This document shows positions 1 through 5,379 of a DNA stretch of 5,379 nt, piece by piece. The position numbers and the translations under genes are program-made. The notes under the pieces are model-generated. The model saw only the letters and a program-made list of their open reading frames with translations, was not told the DNA's origin and searched no databases. The DNA comes from Alphaproteobacteria bacterium (lineage in GTDB: Bacteria; Pseudomonadota; Alphaproteobacteria; Rs-D84). Location of the stretch: NCBI GenBank assembly GCA_017425725.1, contig JAFOXU010000160.1, positions 1 to 5,379 of the forward strand, written 5' to 3'. Positions within the stretch are counted from its first letter, which is position 1. Each line of letters opens with the position of its first letter.

Positions 1-687
1 AAAAAAAACAATGTTTGATATATTTTCTTCGCCGTTATAAATGTTACCTTCTATCTGTTTTAATTGTTTGCCAAAAACAGTTTGTTCTTGTTTGTTGGTT
101 TGTACAACGTAAACAGTATCAGCAAGGTGTTTAAATGTAAATTGTGGTGATCCATGTGCTCTACTATTTGTGTTTATATATACGGAATCATTATATAATA
201 TAAATCTGGTTTGGTTGTTTTGTTCTCCCTGTAAAGGTTGGGTGTTATAATTACCAAACACCCCCACGTATTCATTAATCTTTGGAAGTACATTAAATTT
301 ATATTTTACTTCAAAAGATAAATTATCGTTATTACCACTGATGTTTGTATCGATAAACATTTGTTTGTTTGCCAAGCGTTGTAAATAAAGATTTTTGTTG
401 GCTGCTATTAGTTTCCCGTTGTTGTCATATGTATAATTTGTTGAGTCTATAAAAGGTTTACATCTAGATACAGAATAATTGGTGTTTTGGTATAAAACAT
501 GCAATGTATCACGCAAAAACATGTTGTACATTCCACTGTACCACATTTCCCCATCGACCTTGATGTGCAATGCAGGAGATGTTGTTTTTGCTTGTGACAG
601 TTTTATTGTATCATCGCCCACGTGCAACACACGTGCGTTTGCAATAAATGAAATAAATGCAAATAAAACAAATACAATAAACCGCAC
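1..687 (-). CDS. Secreted hypothetical protein, N-terminal part (possible ConA/LamG-like beta-sandwich)
   Basis: An open minus-strand frame of 229 codons runs without a stop from a GTG at 687-685 to the left edge, so the C-terminus is missing. GTG is the only usual start codon after the in-frame stop at 723-721. The first residues form a classic signal peptide: MRF, then a run of I, V, F, L and A, ending in ANA|RV with predicted cleavage after residue 18. The protein should therefore cross the inner membrane by Sec. Residues about 40-76 contain two similar short stretches, LHIKVDGEMWYSGMY and LHVLYQNTNYSVSRC. From about residue 100 the pattern is alternating beta strands (YLQRLANKQMFIDTNI, LSFEVKYKFNV, YVGVFGNY, TRFILYNDSVYI, FTFKHLADTVYVV), which resembles concanavalin-like/LamG jelly-roll modules of gut bacterial surface proteins. 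That fold is inference; the exact function is not recognised. Codons are AT-rich, with many Asn and Lys residues. The gene follows a structured leader or RNA gene on the same strand. Confidence 0.75.
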   Translation of the reverse strand, partial: MRFIVFVLFAFISFIANARVLHVGDDTIKLSQAKTTSPALHIKVDGEMWYSGMYNMFLRDTLHVLYQNTNYSVSRCKPFIDSTNYTYDNNGKLIAANKNLYLQRLANKQMFIDTNISGNNDNLSFEVKYKFNVLPKINEYVGVFGNYNTQPLQGEQNNQTRFILYNDSVYINTNSRAHGSPQFTFKHLADTVYVVQTNKQEQTVFGKQLKQIEGNIYNGEENISNIVFF

Positions 688-690
688 AAT

Positions 691-742
691 CCCCCCAAAT
701 AAATGATGGGGTAATATGATTTAGGTCGGAAATATTACCCCA
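691..742 (-). promoter_or_regulatory. Hairpin plus G-run in front of the secreted-protein start (possible translation control)
   Basis: An 11-bp perfect inverted repeat (TGGGGTAATAT at 707-717, ATATTACCCCA at 732-742, 14-nt loop) lies 20 bases before the GTG start. Between it and the start is a run of six G at 691-696, only three bases from the GTG. This is the only Shine-Dalgarno-like stretch, and it is both too close and not a standard AGGAGG. In the minus-strand RNA the CCCC of the start-proximal hairpin arm could pair either with the GGGG of the far arm or with the G-run at the start. The two pairings exclude each other. The repeat is seen directly; the regulatory role is inferred. Confidence 0.45.
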
Positions 743-769
743 AACAAAAACCGTCACAAAAATGACGGT
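741..769 (-). terminator. Rho-independent terminator, leftward
   Basis: On the minus strand a 7-bp perfect stem (ACCGTCA / TGACGGT; plus positions 763-769 and 750-756) with a 6-nt loop is followed at once by TTTTTGTTTG. This is the form of an intrinsic terminator for leftward transcription. No protein gene ends just upstream of it: the 641-codon gene has its own terminator near 1134-1159. It most likely ends the structured RNA that starts near 949, or attenuates transcription into the gene at 687. Confidence 0.7.
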
Positions 770-836
770 CGGGGTGTTCACAATCAACAGTTCAGTGATC
801 CCATTGCTTTCAATATATCACAATGGCACCCCGACC
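767..836. repeat. 10-bp inverted repeat enclosing a second inverted repeat
   Basis: GGTCGGGGTG at 767-776 is the perfect reverse complement of CACCCCGACC at 827-836. Inside, and directly abutting the second arm, is CCATTG (801-806) with CAATGG (821-826). Part of the right arm (829-834) can instead pair with 841-846. The arrangement can form a cruciform or a three-way RNA structure and overlaps the terminator stem at 767-769. Confidence 0.7.
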
Positions 837-856
837 ATAATCGGGGGTAAAAATAA

Positions 857-902
857 CGGTGCGAAGCACCGAAATACTTCGGATTACGATGCTTGCGCAC
901 CG
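857..902. repeat. Large branched palindrome
   Basis: CGGTGCGAAGCA at 857-868 pairs with 891-902 over 12 bp with a single-base bulge. It encloses a smaller hairpin CCGAA/TTCGG (869-873 with 878-882). A second option is the local hairpin CGGTGC-GAA-GCACCG at 857-871. The 9-mer GCACCGAAA occurs at 866-874 and again at 897-905. This is part of the candidate structured RNA, but palindromes of this sort are also typical of dispersed intergenic repeats. Confidence 0.65.
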
Positions 903-955
903 AAACTGTTAGGCTTGTGAAGGCCCGAACCGACATCCCTGCCAGTTCAATGTTT

Positions 956-984
956 ATTCTATTTGAAATGCCCAAAAATTTCAA
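956..984 (-). promoter_or_regulatory. Sigma70-type promoter, leftward
   Basis: On the minus strand TTGAAA (plus 979-984) and TAGAAT (plus 956-961) are separated by exactly 17 bases. Each box differs from the TTGACA/TATAAT consensus at one position. Transcription would start near 949 and enter the structured region at 741-949. A 7-bp inverted repeat (TTGAAAT at 963-969, ATTTCAA at 978-984) covers the spacer and the -35 box, so it might serve as an operator, though it may simply be AT-rich chance symmetry. Confidence 0.55.
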
Positions 985-1016
985 TAATAAAATAGTTGTT
1001 ATAGAAAATAAAAACA

Positions 1017-1102
1017 TATGTCATCATGTGGCTTGACTTGCACACCCAGGTAAATAGAAGCCAAATGATCTAGGTTCTGGTGTCAAGCACCAGAATGACG
1101 TA
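1017..1102. repeat. 86-bp MITE-like or palindromic intergenic repeat
   Basis: The two 22-base ends are imperfect inverted copies: TATGTCATCATGTGGCTTGA at the left and, on the other strand, TACGTCATTCTGGTGCTTGA at the right, with 16 of 22 positions identical. Both ends share GTCAT followed by GCTTGAC. The right end is itself an 8-bp hairpin (TTCTGGTG/CACCAGAA at 1075-1082 and 1088-1095, loop TCAAG). GTCAT...GCTTGAC ends recall the abundant short intergenic repeats of Rickettsiales such as Wolbachia and Rickettsia (from memory). It carries no coding capacity and sits between two transcription units. The left-end hairpin is degenerate, so this copy is probably old or a hybrid. Confidence 0.55.
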
Positions 1103-1133
1103 TCAGAATAAAATTGTTCCGCCACTAACCATT

Positions 1134-1159
1134 AAAAATGCCCCGAACGGGGCGTTTTT
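1134..1159 (-). terminator. Intrinsic terminator of the coiled-coil membrane protein gene
   Basis: GCCCC-GAAC-GGGGC (1140-1144, 1149-1153) is a perfect 5-bp GC stem, extended by T-G and five A-T pairs to 11 bp. An A-run lies on one side and a T-run on the other, so it can act in both directions. On the minus strand it comes directly after, and slightly overlaps, the TAA stop at 1160-1158. No gene points toward it from the left, so its working direction is presumably leftward. Confidence 0.85.
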
Positions 1160-3083
1160 ATACATAACTTTTTAGTGCAATATAGATATGTCCAACGTCC
1201 GTTTTAATTAACGTGGCAGATACAGAGTCAGGATTGTCAGTTTGTTGTGCATTGCCCAGTATTTTATCAAAACTGCGCACGAATTGTGTTGCCTGGCGAC
1301 GGAATACCGCATCGGATTTTATCATGTCACGAATTTGTTTTTTATCTGCAGCCCCCAGCATTTTTGCCAACCATTTCGAGAATATTGTTTTATCACCGGA
1401 ATGATATTTGTTCCATACAATGTCTGGGATTTCTGTGCCTGCGACACGTGTTAAATCCATTGATTGTTCGTGCAGTGGCGCCAGCATTTGTTCACTTTGT
1501 TTTATAAAGTCTGCGGAACTAATGTGACCAAATGATTTTGTTGGGGATGTTTTTATTGCGTCCATCGGTGCAGATGCGCGTGCGACCATCATTTGCTTGT
1601 TCAGTGTCTGCATTGTATCTACGGCCTTGGCATAGTCTGCCATTAAATCTATCATCTGTTGACGTGATTGACCGGCCAAATCTTCCAGTTTTACGGCTGA
1701 TTCAGATACGGCATCGGTTGATTCTGCAACAGTTGATTTCATCAGTGCAATTTTATCGTTCAGATTTGCAACAATCTTTTCCAGTGTTTCGCTGGCCTGT
1801 AATGAACCTGCGGATAAATCGGGCAGGGCAGAATAGTATTTTTCAATCAGCGCAGACAGTGGTTCCAACTGTGCGGTTGTGTCGCTGGACATTTTTATCA
1901 GATTTTCAGACTGGGCCGACAATTGTGTGTGCGCTGTATTCATTTTAATCAGTGTTTCACGCACACCTGCGGCCATCGCCTTGACTGATTCAGAAAATGC
2001 ATTTGCGGCAGTCTTGGTGTTTTCCAGTGTTGTATTTGCAACCCCGGATACAGTCTTTAATTCTGCAACAACACCTGTGGCATATTCTTTGATTTCAGAA
2101 TCGAATTTGTTGGTCAGTCCAACCATTTCATTTGAAATTCCACGAACTGCCCCCTCGGTTGATGATGCAGATGCGATTAACGCCTCTACAATATCAGTCA
2201 ATTTTGCAGATTGTTTTTCAATAGATGTTTCAACCAGTCGTGTCTGTCCTGCAACCACGTTGGCAGTATTTGTTAATGTATTCATTTGGCTGGTTAATTG
2301 TTTCTTGGACTGTTTGCCAAATGTTTCCAAACGTTCCAGATAACTATCCAATTGCTTATTATTATTTTTTAATGTTGTTTCATAATCTGTCGCAGTTGTT
2401 TTAATGTTGTTAAATCCATCAGCTGTTGTTTTGCCCAGTTCGATTAATTTGTTTTGTAATACATCTGATTCTGCGGTCAGATTTTTCATTTGATCTGCAT
2501 TAAAATTAAATTCGTTTTGCAGATTTTCTGATAACATTTTTCCGCTTTCCATCCAAGAATCAATTTGCGATTGAATTTGTGCGGTATGCTGTGTAGTCTG
2601 TTCTGCCGTTGTGTTAATATTGTTTAATAAGTCATTGACAGTATTACTAAATCTGTCTGTTGAACTTTCAACGTCTGCCCATGATTGTGATGCGACAATT
2701 TCACTCAGTCCGGTCACAGTGTTGTCAAGACGGCCGGACATTGTTGCGATTTTTTTTGTTGCATCGTCGGCCGTTGCAACAAGTTGGTCATTTTGCACAG
2801 TCAGCATATTTTTTAATTCGTTTGCAGATTCAATCTGTGCGTTTAATGTATCACGCATTGTCTGAAAACTCTGCTCGATTTTATTAATTTCGTCTGCCAG
2901 TATAATACTTAACACACGTGCCGCATCTGCGATTTTTGCACGTTCTGGTTTTGTCATAATCATCAGCAATGATTGCATGATTTTTTGTGTTTTTCTGGAA
3001 ACAAAAAACAAAACGAATAATGTAATCAGTAACAAGCCGCTAATAACACCGCCACCAATCAATAATACATGTGTTAAGTCCAT
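1158..3083 (-). CDS. Single-pass inner-membrane coiled-coil protein of unknown function
   Basis: This is a 641-residue protein. Residues 5-28 form one hydrophobic membrane segment (LLIGGGVISGLLLITLFVLF) followed by R30, K31 and K34, so the positive-inside rule puts the long remainder in the cytoplasm. Residues about 50-500 are low in Pro and Gly, rich in Ala, Thr, Ser, Gln, Asn, Leu and Met, and have heptad-like spacing, indicating a long helical coiled coil like those of chemotaxis-receptor signalling domains. However, the conserved hairpin-tip motif of receptors is absent and there is no periplasmic sensor domain or HAMP. After a Ser/Pro/Lys linker (501-520), residues about 522-641 look globular, with IPDIVWNKYHSGDKTIFSKW (552-571), FRRQATQFVRSFDKIL (594-609) and KTDVGHIYIAL (627-637). 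From memory this resembles the C-terminal end of large alphaproteobacterial coiled-coil hypothetical proteins. A tether, scaffold or envelope role is inferred only. The ATG start at 3083 is supported by a well-placed AGGGAG. The gene is transcribed divergently from addA. Confidence 0.9.
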   Translation of the reverse strand: MDLTHVLLIGGGVISGLLLITLFVLFFVSRKTQKIMQSLLMIMTKPERAKIADAARVLSIILADEINKIEQSFQTMRDTLNAQIESANELKNMLTVQNDQLVATADDATKKIATMSGRLDNTVTGLSEIVASQSWADVESSTDRFSNTVNDLLNNINTTAEQTTQHTAQIQSQIDSWMESGKMLSENLQNEFNFNADQMKNLTAESDVLQNKLIELGKTTADGFNNIKTTATDYETTLKNNNKQLDSYLERLETFGKQSKKQLTSQMNTLTNTANVVAGQTRLVETSIEKQSAKLTDIVEALIASASSTEGAVRGISNEMVGLTNKFDSEIKEYATGVVAELKTVSGVANTTLENTKTAANAFSESVKAMAAGVRETLIKMNTAHTQLSAQSENLIKMSSDTTAQLEPLSALIEKYYSALPDLSAGSLQASETLEKIVANLNDKIALMKSTVAESTDAVSESAVKLEDLAGQSRQQMIDLMADYAKAVDTMQTLNKQMMVARASAPMDAIKTSPTKSFGHISSADFIKQSEQMLAPLHEQSMDLTRVAGTEIPDIVWNKYHSGDKTIFSKWLAKMLGAADKKQIRDMIKSDAVFRRQATQFVRSFDKILGNAQQTDNPDSVSATLIKTDVGHIYIALKSYV

Positions 3084-3095
3084 CCTTTTCTCCCT
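3084..3095 (-). promoter_or_regulatory. Ribosome binding site of the coiled-coil protein gene
   Basis: The minus strand reads AGGGAGAAAAGG directly before the ATG at 3083. AGGGAG lies six bases from the start, which is good spacing and fixes this start rather than an internal Met. It contrasts with the weak site in front of addA. Confidence 0.75.
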
Positions 3096-3135
3096 AAAAC
3101 GAAACGATTTTTATATATCTTGCAGTTCATTTGAA

Positions 3136-3164
3136 TTTATACTAAAATCTTGACGATAAAGCAA
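3136..3164 (-). promoter_or_regulatory. Divergent promoter region; leftward boxes given
   Basis: In the 89-bp gap between the divergent genes, the minus strand has TTGCTT (3159-3164) and TATAAA (3136-3141) with a 17-base spacer. This would give a leader of about 45 nt for the coiled-coil gene. On the plus strand TATACT (3138-3143) is a possible -10 box for addA, without a convincing -35 box. The two -10 boxes overlap almost completely, so transcription in one direction may exclude the other. The boxes were matched by eye in AT-rich DNA and are weakly supported. Confidence 0.3.
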
Positions 3165-3172
3165 GAGCAGAA

Positions 3173-5379
3173 ATGGCAAAAAAACATAAACTTTCACCAG
3201 AACAAGATATGGCGGCCAATCCGTTGGAAAACGTATGGGTTCAGGCAAATGCTGGTACCGGAAAAACCAGCGTTCTGGTTCAACGCCTGTTGCGTATTTT
3301 GTTTCGTACACCAGATTGTGGTTCCAGTGGTATTTTGTGTTTAACATATACCAAGGCTGGTGCCGGTGAAATGCGTAACCGTATATTAAAAGCCCTGCGT
3401 GAATGGGTGATGCTGTCTGATGCTGAACTTGCAGATATGTTGGATGGTGTTGCGATAAATAAACCTGTGACCCATAACGATATTCTGCATGCACGTGAAA
3501 TATTTTTTACGTATATCGATAATCCAGATATCTTAAAAATCAAAACCATTCACGGCTTTTGTGAAGAAATTTTACATCGTTTCCCATTAGAGGCGGGCGT
3601 GTCACCAACATGGTCGCTGATTTCTGGTGCGCCCCAACGTGTATTGCTGCAAGATACATTCCAATCAATCGTAAATACGCCCACAGACGATAATCGGGTT
3701 TATGCGGCATTTGCACACTTGGTTGGTCGTATATCGGAAACGTATATCGAAGACTTGTTAAGTATATTAAGCGAACAATATAAACTATTTTTTCAAGTTA
3801 CTGATACAGAAAAATATCGCAAATACTTCATTGATACGATTGGAAAATTTTTAAATATCGAACATGCTGTTTTGTATGATTTCAATGCTGTAAAACTGCA
3901 AAATATTATTGAAAATGCACAAATAGAGCAAAATAGTCGAAAAACACCGGCAAAAACACTTGACGAATTGATTAATGTTACAAAACAGTTTATTGAAAAA
4001 ACGATAGATTTTGATGAATACAAGAAATTGTATCTGACGGCTGATGGAAAACCAAAAAAATTCGCATCTGAACGTGATTATTTGGTCGCAGAACAAAACG
4101 ATGTGTTTGCAGCAAATCAATATAATATAAACAAGATGATTTTTGATGATACGGTCGCTTTGTTTGATTTGTCTGCGGCATTTGCAAATGCGTATAAATG
4201 TGCAAAACGTGAAAAAAATCTGTTGGATTTCGAAGATTTGATATTATATACACGTAAATTGTTTTCAAATGCAGAAACAATGGGTTGGGTGCTGTCGCAA
4301 CTAGATTTATCATTGTCACACATTCTTGTTGATGAGGCCCAAGATACATCACCGTTACAGTGGGATATATTGCGTCTGTTGTCGGGGGATTTCTTTGCAG
4401 ATGGCGACACAACACAATTGCCGCATTCTATGTTTGTTGTAGGTGATACAAAACAGTCTATATATGGTTTCCAGGGGGCAGATCCCACAGCATTTGCAGA
4501 TAGCCGTGAAACAATATCGAAACAGATTAAAAATAATCTGCGTGTTATTCGTGAAATTCCATTGGTGCAAAGTTTTCGGTCGACTGCGCCAATTTTGCAT
4601 ACTGTGGATAGGTTTTTTGCTGATGAAACAGTGATTAGTATTAGTAATTTTCATAATAACCCACATAAATGTTTTCGTGTAAACGATGCTGGTTTGGTCG
4701 AATTGCATCGTTTGGTATCTAAAAAAGAATCTGATACAGACAGGTCAGAGTATTTAAAACAAATTGCACACAAAATAAAATCTGTTATTGATTCTGGTAA
4801 ATATACAGCTGGGGATATAATGGTGTTGGTGCAACAAAGAAATCAGTTGGTTGCGCCATTGGTGTCCGAATTAAAGCGACTAAATATATCTGTTGCAGGC
4901 AGTGACAGAATTGTTTTGCCTGATTTTCCGATGGTGCGTGACTTGTTGAACTTGGTCAGATGGTGTCTAAATACGGCTGATGATTATAGTTTGTGTTGTG
5001 TGTTAAAAAGTCCTATTTTTAGATTGAAAGAACAAGATATTTTTCATTTATGCAAAATTAAAAATGATACAAATTTAGCTCGTATTCGTGATGATAAAAA
5101 CGCAATTTTGATGACTGTATTCGAAGTTTTGGAAACGCAATTTCCGGGTATACATGCATGCTTATCTGATATAAAAATGCAGTCAGAATATATGGCACCA
5201 TATTCGTTCTTTTCGTATGTTTTGAACAATAACAATGTCAAATATAACTTTATTTCTGCATTGGGTAATCAAGTTATCGATCCGATGGAAGAATTTATGA
5301 CAATATGTTTGTCGTATGAACGTACACAGCCTGGTACGTTGTATCATTTTATAAAATGGTTTATTACCGGTGGCAGCGA
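3173..5379 (+). CDS. addA: AddA, ATP-dependent helicase/nuclease subunit of AddAB (N-terminal 735 residues)
   Basis: This is a superfamily 1A helicase that, with AddB, resects double-strand breaks in the cytoplasm and prepares 3' ends for RecA. It is open to the right edge; family members are usually about 1100-1200 residues, so roughly the last third, including later helicase motifs and the RecB-like nuclease domain, is outside. Visible motifs in order: Walker A ANAGTGKT (25-32, K31), motif Ia LTYTKAGAGEM (57-67), TIHGFC (125-130), LDFEDLI (351-357), Walker B/motif II VDEAQD (386-391), motif III GDTKQSIYGFQGADP (424-438) and motif IV FRS (468-470). All key residues for ATP binding and hydrolysis in this part are present. 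ATG 3173 is the first possible start after the in-frame stop at 3143-3145. The site before it (AAGAG, 3163-3167) is a poor Shine-Dalgarno. addB is not upstream, although the common alphaproteobacterial order is addB-addA. Motif Ia has Gly at 63 and 65, where family members more often have Ala. Confidence 0.95.
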   Translation, partial: MAKKHKLSPEQDMAANPLENVWVQANAGTGKTSVLVQRLLRILFRTPDCGSSGILCLTYTKAGAGEMRNRILKALREWVMLSDAELADMLDGVAINKPVTHNDILHAREIFFTYIDNPDILKIKTIHGFCEEILHRFPLEAGVSPTWSLISGAPQRVLLQDTFQSIVNTPTDDNRVYAAFAHLVGRISETYIEDLLSILSEQYKLFFQVTDTEKYRKYFIDTIGKFLNIEHAVLYDFNAVKLQNIIENAQIEQNSRKTPAKTLDELINVTKQFIEKTIDFDEYKKLYLTADGKPKKFASERDYLVAEQNDVFAANQYNINKMIFDDTVALFDLSAAFANAYKCAKREKNLLDFEDLILYTRKLFSNAETMGWVLSQLDLSLSHILVDEAQDTSPLQWDILRLLSGDFFADGDTTQLPHSMFVVGDTKQSIYGFQGADPTAFADSRETISKQIKNNLRVIREIPLVQSFRSTAPILHTVDRFFADETVISISNFHNNPHKCFRVNDAGLVELHRLVSKKESDTDRSEYLKQIAHKIKSVIDSGKYTAGDIMVLVQQRNQLVAPLVSELKRLNISVAGSDRIVLPDFPMVRDLLNLVRWCLNTADDYSLCCVLKSPIFRLKEQDIFHLCKIKNDTNLARIRDDKNAILMTVFEVLETQFPGIHACLSDIKMQSEYMAPYSFFSYVLNNNNVKYNFISALGNQVIDPMEEFMTICLSYERTQPGTLYHFIKWFITGGS

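Larger units (their letters stand above)
741..949 (-). ncRNA. Candidate structured RNA (small RNA or attenuator leader)
   Basis: About 205 nt lie between a near-consensus minus-strand promoter (956-984) and an intrinsic terminator (741-769). The sequence is richer in G+C than its flanks and highly self-complementary. In transcript order it has a large branched stem (857-902), a U-rich linker, a hairpin CCCCGA/TCGGGG (829-834 with 841-846), a hairpin CCATTG/CAATGG (801-806 with 821-826), and the terminator stem. A 7-bp long-range pairing (904-910 with 786-792) can close most of this into one multibranch unit. A competing 10-bp pairing (767-776 with 827-836) would break it and take three bases of the terminator stem. 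It shows none of the hallmarks I would expect of tmRNA, RNase P RNA, SRP RNA or tRNA. It could be a free small RNA, a cis-acting leader of the gene at 687, or a dispersed palindromic repeat that happens to sit beside a promoter. The start point is estimated from the -10 box. Confidence 0.45.

Noticed and set aside
479..706. A 75-codon plus-strand open frame
   Set aside because: It lies opposite the 229-codon minus-strand frame, which has a signal peptide and no stops. The plus-strand peptide has no recognisable features.
741..949. Known housekeeping RNAs (tmRNA, RNase P RNA, SRP RNA, tRNA, 6S RNA)
   Set aside because: I see no tRNA-like ends, no RNase P or SRP core motifs, and no long two-strand rod with a central bubble as in 6S RNA. 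6S is the least firmly excluded, because its sequence is poorly conserved.
784..1017. A 77-codon minus-strand open frame with a hydrophobic start
   Set aside because: It begins at the edge of the repeat element without a ribosome site, contains the predicted promoter and the palindromes inside it, and its second half is a translation of self-complementary DNA. I treat it as chance coding across a structured region.
767..1102. CRISPR array
   Set aside because: The repeats here are inverted and unevenly spaced. There are no regularly spaced direct repeats with unique spacers and no cas genes.
1879..2343. A 154-codon plus-strand open frame (and smaller ones between 1213 and 2887)
   Set aside because: These are antisense shadows of the 641-residue protein, caused by its Ala/Thr/Ser-rich codons. 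They have no ribosome sites or domains.
1158..3083. Identification as RmuC or as a methyl-accepting chemotaxis protein
   Set aside because: RmuC shares the N-terminal helix plus coiled coil and would fit beside addA, but I see no PD-(D/E)XK-like nuclease core in the C-terminal part. The chemotaxis-receptor hairpin-tip motif, HAMP and periplasmic domain are also missing.
3111..4708. Several minus-strand frames of 76-141 codons
   Set aside because: All lie opposite addA, whose plus-strand frame is open for 735 codons and carries the full set of expected helicase motifs.

Overview
The window looks like a piece of an AT-rich, host-associated alphaproteobacterial chromosome. The main evidence is the rightmost gene: its order and wording of motifs (ANAGTGKT, LTYTKA, TIHGFC, DEAQDTSPLQW, GDTKQSIYGFQGADP, FRSTAPIL) match the alphaproteobacterial type of AddA rather than UvrD or RecB. 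Intergenic palindromic repeats with GTCAT...GCTTGAC ends also fit low-GC Alphaproteobacteria. The exact lineage is an inference and cannot be fixed from this window.

Layout from left to right. (1) Positions 1-687, minus strand: the start of a secreted protein whose C-terminus lies beyond the left edge. It has a GTG start, a clear signal peptide and probably a beta-rich, concanavalin/LamG-like extracellular part. (2) Positions 688-1157: a 470-base region with no convincing protein gene but dense structure. Reading leftward it holds an 86-bp repeat with inverted ends, a near-consensus sigma70 promoter, about 200 nt of strongly self-complementary sequence, a Rho-independent terminator, and another hairpin just before the GTG start. 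This is either a small RNA gene or a long attenuator-like leader of the secreted-protein gene, and it is the most interesting part of the window. (3) Positions 1158-3083, minus strand: a 641-residue single-pass membrane protein, mostly coiled coil, with a compact C-terminal domain and its own terminator. (4) Positions 3084-3172: an 89-bp divergent promoter region. (5) Positions 3173-5379, plus strand: the first 735 residues of AddA, the helicase-nuclease subunit of the AddAB double-strand-break repair enzyme, running off the right edge.

The genes show no obvious shared pathway. addA is DNA repair, the coiled-coil protein is an inner-membrane or envelope protein of unknown role that only shares a promoter region with addA, and the left gene is exported. 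The link between the structured intergenic RNA and the left gene is positional: same strand, with its terminator 54 bases before the start codon.
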